A program made the translations under genes and the position numbers. From Streptomyces sp. AJS327 (GTDB lineage: Bacteria > Actinomycetota > Actinomycetes > Streptomycetales > Streptomycetaceae), in assembly GCF_013450295.1 (NCBI RefSeq), contig NZ_SKBR01000001.1, positions 1,120,001-1,184,000 on the forward strand: DNA of 64,000 nt, read 5' to 3'. Each line of letters opens with the position of its first letter. The first letter of the stretch is position 1. Shown here piece after piece: positions 59,974 through 64,000 of the stretch. The notes beneath the pieces were generated by a model, which saw only the letters and a list, made by a program, of their open reading frames with translations, searched no databases and was not told the DNA's origin.

Positions 59974-61035
59974 ATGGCAGTGCCGATTCGGAAACGCGGT
60001 CGGTGGACGGTTGGCAACTCGCCCTCACCGGCGAGCCCTTCGAGCCCGGAGGCCAGCACGTCCCCCTTCTCTCCCCTCCCGCGCCCCGAGCCGTCCCGTT
60101 CCCGTACCGCCGGTCATCTGGAGACGCTCCGGATCTACGACCTCACGGTCATCGCCCTGGTCACCGGGCTCGGCGCCGCGATGTCCGCGCCGCCGGGCGG
60201 CGCTCGGCTCCCGGTGCTGGGTCTCGCCGCCTGCGCTGGCGCGCTCGCCTGCGCCGCCGCCCTGTACATGGCCGACTACCTCACCCGGCACGAGGACCAA
60301 CTGGCCAAGCCGCACCGCCCGATCCCCTCCGGCCGGATCTCCGGCGCCACCGTCGCGCGGTGCGCCGGAGTCGCCGCCGTGGCCGTGCTGGGCACGGCGC
60401 TCGCCGTCAACTGGCACGCGCTGGTGTTCCTCGGCGCGGCGGTGGGCCTCTACGGGCTCTACGGGCGCTGGGGTAAACGCCGGGGCCTTCTCGGCGACCT
60501 GCTGTCCGGCGTGTCCGGCCCGGTCTGCGCCTTCCTCGCGGGCGCCTGCTACAGCGCGCCCTGGCCCCCGGGGTGGCTGTGGTTCACCGCCGTACTGCTG
60601 GGTCTACAGGGCGTGTTCAGCAACCTGCTGCTGGCCCTGCACGACCTGGGCACCGACCGCGCGGCTGGTTGTGGCACCTTCCCCGTTCGCCACGGGCCGC
60701 GCCGCACCGTCCGGTTGTTGACCACGCTCGCGCTCGCCACCTACCTGCTCTGCCTCGCGCTTCCGGCGACCATGACCGAACCGCCCACGAGCGCCACGCT
60801 GTTGCTGCTGGGATGCGCCGTGCTGTGCGCTCTCCGGGTGCTCGGCCTCCTCCGTCCTCCGGGCCACGCGCCGTGCACCCGCCCCGCGTTGGTCTGGCAC
60901 TTCCTTGAACGGCTGCTGCTCCCGGGCGCGTTGCTGGCGCAGGTCGTCCCGGCGACGGCCGCGGTGCTGCCGACACTGGCCGCGGGCGCCGCCGTGCTGC
61001 TGTCTCCCCGGCCCATGCTCAGCCACGCCCCGTGA
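59974..61035 (+). CDS. UbiA-family prenyltransferase with variant Asp motif
   Basis: 353 residues from ATG 59974. A 55-residue Ser/Pro N-tail leads to eight or nine membrane helices. First motif reads ADYLTRHEDQLAKPHRPIPSG where the family has NDxxDxxxDxxxKPxRPIPSG: Asn and the middle Asp are changed, DY and the last ED plus KPxRPIPSG are kept. The second motif LHDLGTDRAAGCGTFPVRHG is normal (DxxxD, then G-T-x-P-V). Membrane enzyme transferring a prenyl group to an acceptor; no other prenyl genes are adjacent. Confidence 0.85.
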   Translation: MAVPIRKRGRWTVGNSPSPASPSSPEASTSPFSPLPRPEPSRSRTAGHLETLRIYDLTVIALVTGLGAAMSAPPGGARLPVLGLAACAGALACAAALYMADYLTRHEDQLAKPHRPIPSGRISGATVARCAGVAAVAVLGTALAVNWHALVFLGAAVGLYGLYGRWGKRRGLLGDLLSGVSGPVCAFLAGACYSAPWPPGWLWFTAVLLGLQGVFSNLLLALHDLGTDRAAGCGTFPVRHGPRRTVRLLTTLALATYLLCLALPATMTEPPTSATLLLLGCAVLCALRVLGLLRPPGHAPCTRPALVWHFLERLLLPGALLAQVVPATAAVLPTLAAGAAVLLSPRPMLSHAP

Positions 61036-61244
61036 CGCCGCCGACGGGGCGGGGGCGGGGCGGCCGTGCCGAGACGGCCGCCCCGTACCCCGCCGGACGG
61101 ACGGGGTGCACGTCCGCACCGAACAGGCTGGGGTGTGTGTCCCCACCGAAGGGGCCGGGCGCGCCTGCCCGTCGAACTGGCCGTGTGCGGCGTCGCGTTA
61201 GGGGGAACCGCCCGGCTGGTCGGCCAGCCGCCGGGCGCGGCGGT

Positions 61245-61541
61245 TCACCGTGGCTGGTCGGCCGGGAGCAGGCTCCGCACCAGACGGCAGGTGGTACGGG
61301 ACGGAGGGTGCACGCCGATCTTGGCCGCCGTCGCCGCGATGGTGCGGTCCCGCGCCTGCCGGGCGGTGTAGACGCCGGTGTCGAGCAGCGCTATCGCGAT
61401 CCGCATCGCCTTGAGCTGACGGTTGTGTGCCTCGTACCACTCGCGGGGCTGACCGGCGGGGAGTGGCTGCTTGCGCAGGGCCACGGGGAAGGTCATCGGG
61501 AATGTCGTCTGGAACGTCGGAGTGGAGCTGGAAACGGACAT
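61245..61541 (-). CDS. Small protein, unknown
   Basis: 98 residues from ATG 61541 with AGGAGG six to seven bases upstream. After a Thr/Pro/Phe N-tail, REWYEAHNRQLKAMRIAIALLDTGVYTARQARDRTIAATAAKIGVHPPS looks like two to three helices including a possible helix-turn-helix (ARDRTIAATAAKIGVHPPS), ending TCRLVRSLLP. Could be a small DNA-binding protein; I do not recognise it. Confidence 0.72.
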   Translation of the reverse strand: MSVSSSTPTFQTTFPMTFPVALRKQPLPAGQPREWYEAHNRQLKAMRIAIALLDTGVYTARQARDRTIAATAAKIGVHPPSRTTCRLVRSLLPADQPR

Positions 61542-61837
61542 CAGCGACCTCCTGGAATCGAGGTGAACCCTCCTGGATTCTGACTCCAGAATACCGCCGG
61601 GCACTGACAGAACCCGCTGGTCATCCGGGAGTTCGGGAGATGTGTTCGATTCTCTTGGGTGTCCCGTGGCCCCCTCGTCGCCACCCGTCCCACCCGCCTC
61701 CGGCGGGCGGCCGGCGGGACGCGGCGGCGGTACCCGAGCCGCCTCCCTCCGCGCCTCGTGCGGCCCCGACGCGGCCTGTGCGGTGCCTGTGCCGAAAGCG
61801 CTGGAGCGGGACGAGCCGCGCGTCCTAGCCTGACGAC

Positions 61838-62341
61838 ATGACACGAACGGCGACGGTGCGGCTGGTGCCGGTGGGTGGTGGCGCGCTGGGTCCGAGCCGT
61901 CGCCCCCAAGTGCGGGCGCTACCGGGTCTGTCCGCGCTCGGCGTGACCCATTTGGTGACCCTGCTCTCGGCCCGGGAGGGCGCCCGTGTCGTCGGAACGG
62001 CCGCCCGTCGGGCGGGACTTGAGTGGACGTGGGTGGACCTCGCGCACGGCTGCGTCCCGCCCGCCACCCGCGACGGCGAACTCGCGGGCGCTGCCACGCG
62101 GGTCGCCAGCACGCTGTGGGAGGGCGCCGGAGTGGTCATCCACTGCTCCGCTGGCGTGCACCGGACCGGCATGTTCGCCCAGGCCGTGCTCCGCGCCACC
62201 GGGCTGGACGCGGAGGGCGCCCGTCGCGTCGTGGAGCGGATGCGGCCGGACACCGCCGAGGGCGTCGGTGCCCACCGCCTCGCATGGGCCGACGATCTCA
62301 GCGTCACCATGGGCTGGGGCACCCGCGTCGCACCGGACTGA
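61838..62341 (+). CDS. Dual-specificity/tyrosine-type protein phosphatase
   Basis: 167 residues from ATG 61838. Catalytic loop VVIHCSAGVHRTGMFAQAV is the HCX5R motif with Cys and Arg present; LGVTHLVTLLSARE and WVDLAHGCVPPA fill the general-acid region. Small cytosolic PTP/DSP fold. No kinase is adjacent. The last 200 bp to the next convergent gene contain nothing. Confidence 0.9.
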   Translation: MTRTATVRLVPVGGGALGPSRRPQVRALPGLSALGVTHLVTLLSAREGARVVGTAARRAGLEWTWVDLAHGCVPPATRDGELAGAATRVASTLWEGAGVVIHCSAGVHRTGMFAQAVLRATGLDAEGARRVVERMRPDTAEGVGAHRLAWADDLSVTMGWGTRVAPD

Positions 62342-62455
62342 CGCCCGCCCGCCGGGTCCGTCCCGAACTCCGGGTCCAGCCCCCGCCCACCGGGGGTGAG
62401 TTCGCGGGTGCCGTCAACCACCCTTCTGACGGCGGTGGTTGGGACGTGGGGAGAC

Positions 62456-63916
62456 TCAGGCGACGGCGTTCAGGGAGCTGTCGGTGTCGGTGAGGGGGAT
62501 GCCGAAGTCGCGCAGGATCTCCCGGGTCGCGCGGCCCGCCGAGGTCAGGGCGCCCTGCGCGGTGCTCGTGTCCCGGTGGTCACCGCAGACGTACAGCCCG
62601 GAGAGCAGCCGCACCGGACGGTTCGGATCGTGGGGCGTGGGCGTCGCGGGCACCGCCCGTGGGTCGTGGAAGGCCGCCAGCAGCTCCCAACGGGCAGTCG
62701 ACGCCCCGTGCAGCGCGGCGAGTTGGGGCCGGGCGGCGGCGTCCAGGGTGGCGGTCGCCTCGGCGGCGCGCGGGCCCAGCACCACGCTCGTCACCAGGGT
62801 GCGGCCGGGCAGCGCGCGCGAGGGGTCGACGGCGGTGCTGACCCAGGAGTGGCTCACCGGACCCGCGTGCGCGCGGTCCCCGGTTCGGCCACGCGCGTCC
62901 GCGTCGACCAGCAGCGCCGAGCAGTGCCGGGGCGGTGGCTCGTGCGCGGCGTGGTGCAGCACCGTCACCGGGTGGAACTCCGGTACGCGCAGCCCCGGAA
63001 GGAGCCGGGCCGCGTCCACCGCACCGGTGGCGACCAGCGTGGCCCGGCAGTTGAGCGTGCCGTGGCTCTCGGTGGTGACCGCGTGCGTGGTCAGCGCCTC
63101 GGCACGCACCCCCGTGCGGATGGTGCCCTCCGGCAGCCCGGCGGCGAGGAGTTCGGGGACGGCCGCGAGGCCCCCGGCGGGCAGGCAGAGCCCGGCCCGC
63201 GCGAAGCTCCGCAGCGTCAGGTCGGCGACCCGGCTGGAGGTGCCCAGCTCCGGATCACAGAGCAGCGCCTCCAACAGCGGCCGGACCAGGGACTCGACGG
63301 TACGGGCCGGGAGCCCGCGCTGGGACAGCGCCTGGGCGGTGGGGAGTTCGACGCGTCCGGCTAGCTCATCGACGGGCAGCGAGGCGAGGCGGGCCAGCGC
63401 CACCCGCAGTCGTACCAGGTCGAGCGCCTCCGTCCGCGCCGTCCGGCCCCGGGTGCTGGTCAGCACGCGCGCCGCGTCGAGCGCGCCCCGGGTCCTGTGG
63501 TCGGCGCGGATCCGGCCCGCGCGGGTGCGGGGTGTGAACTGCTGGGGTGTGTACGGGAGTCGGACGGCGGTGGACCGCTGGTGACTGCCCACCCGGTGGG
63601 TGCGGCCGTCCGCGTGGAGCAGCGCTCCGGGGCTGAAGGGCCGCAGCACCAGCCCGGCCAGGCCCGGGAGTTGGGCCATCTCCGACCAGTCGGCGCTGAC
63701 GAGCCCGGTGCTCCGGTCGAGGCGGTAGCCGTCCACCCGGTCGGTGGCCATGCGTCCGCCGACCCGGTCCTCGGCTTCCAGCACCGTCACCCGCAGCCCC
63801 GCGGTGGTGAGTTGGTGGGCGGTGGCGAGTCCGGCGAGTCCGGCCCCGACAATGACCACATCGGTGTCCGGGGTGGGTGTGCGGCCGGTGTTCGCGCGTG
63901 CGGTGCTGCCAGACAC
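62456..63916 (-). CDS. FAD-dependent amine-oxidase/protoporphyrinogen-oxidase-like protein
   Basis: 486 residues from GTG 63916. DVVIVGAGLAGLATAHQLTTAGLRVTVLEAEDRVGGRMATDRVDGYRLDRS is the full amine-oxidase FAD opening; the C-terminal FAD closure reads GLYVCGDHRDTSTAQGALTSAGRAT. The middle contains LPAGGLAAVPELLAAGLP as in phytoene-desaturase/PPO-like enzymes. Substrate unknown. The 84 bp to the window edge are its upstream region. Confidence 0.9.
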   Translation of the reverse strand: MSGSTARANTGRTPTPDTDVVIVGAGLAGLATAHQLTTAGLRVTVLEAEDRVGGRMATDRVDGYRLDRSTGLVSADWSEMAQLPGLAGLVLRPFSPGALLHADGRTHRVGSHQRSTAVRLPYTPQQFTPRTRAGRIRADHRTRGALDAARVLTSTRGRTARTEALDLVRLRVALARLASLPVDELAGRVELPTAQALSQRGLPARTVESLVRPLLEALLCDPELGTSSRVADLTLRSFARAGLCLPAGGLAAVPELLAAGLPEGTIRTGVRAEALTTHAVTTESHGTLNCRATLVATGAVDAARLLPGLRVPEFHPVTVLHHAAHEPPPRHCSALLVDADARGRTGDRAHAGPVSHSWVSTAVDPSRALPGRTLVTSVVLGPRAAEATATLDAAARPQLAALHGASTARWELLAAFHDPRAVPATPTPHDPNRPVRLLSGLYVCGDHRDTSTAQGALTSAGRATREILRDFGIPLTDTDSSLNAVA

Positions 63917-64000
63917 GGTGCCTCCCGTGGTCGCCGCGCGGTGGGGGCGCCCCAGGTTGCCCCCACCGGGATGGGTCCTCCGACTGCCGCGCGTGGTTCC

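Noticed and set aside
1..64000. Secondary-metabolite gene cluster covering the window
   Set aside because: No polyketide synthase, peptide synthetase, terpene cyclase or RiPP core enzyme is present; single UbiA, PhzF and PIMT-like genes are scattered and unlinked.

Overview
The window is very GC-rich. It has Streptomyces-style genes with GTG starts and GGAGG ribosome sites, DUF397/Scr1-type helix-turn-helix pairs, YqeB, DUF4259, DUF5753 and a cobalamin-riboswitch importer. It looks like chromosome of a Streptomyces or a close actinomycete, probably an accessory or arm-proximal part because pseudogenes and paralogues are frequent. No rRNA, tRNA, CRISPR array, prophage or intact transposon was seen.

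Layout. (1) 1-8 kb, minus strand: a catabolic/import operon with an SsuABC/TauABC-type ABC importer, an Asp/Glu racemase-family enzyme, a DAO-type FAD oxidoreductase, a thiamine-diphosphate enzyme and a GntR/FCD regulator cut by the window edge. A near-perfect 32-bp palindrome lies upstream of its first gene. (2) 8-13.5 kb: a small secreted peptide, a membrane protein, a Scr1-like HTH regulator with two DUF397 partners (one produced by a 160-bp exact duplication), and a divergent, translationally coupled three-gene unit containing a 22-residue microprotein, then a Nudix hydrolase. (3) 13.5-23.4 kb: ordinary small units: lipoprotein, EamA exporter, ArsR-VOC pair with a perfect operator, DLH-like hydrolase, Nudix, TetR with a divergent membrane alpha/beta hydrolase, and several zinc-ribbon membrane proteins.

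(4) 24-41.7 kb, minus strand: a very long, mostly overlapping gene string, the most unusual part of the window. It holds an Old-Yellow-Enzyme/dienoyl-CoA-reductase-like flavoenzyme, a methyltransferase, an NTF2-like protein, a second NitT/TauT-type ABC importer, an SDR, an M20-family protein lacking the usual catalytic Glu pair, an alpha/beta-hydrolase fused to an Ohr/OsmC domain, an IclR regulator, a family III CoA-transferase, a cyclase-family hydrolase, MmgE/PrpD, a dihydropyrimidinase-type amidohydrolase and a CitE-type lyase. I infer a degradation route: import, hydrolytic opening of a cyclic amide/imide or ester, CoA activation, rearrangement or hydration, and C-C cleavage to central metabolites. 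The substrate cannot be read from sequence.

(5) 42-50.5 kb: MOSC protein, a Tat-exported bicovalent-flavin (BBE-like) oxidase behind three phased direct repeats, a cobalamin riboswitch with a BtuFCD-type importer, DUF4259 and Nudix genes. (6) 50.8-53.5 kb: an SDR, a decayed inverted paralogue of the 11.3-kb microprotein unit, and two more DUF397 genes (one frameshifted). (7) 53.7-64 kb: YqeB with an orphan sensor kinase, PhzF with a probable leaderless promoter, pseudogenes of 5-formyl-THF cyclo-ligase and of a second PhzF, a PIMT-like methyltransferase, a UbiA-family prenyltransferase with an altered Asp motif, a small unknown protein, a dual-specificity-type phosphatase and a flavin amine-oxidase-like enzyme.
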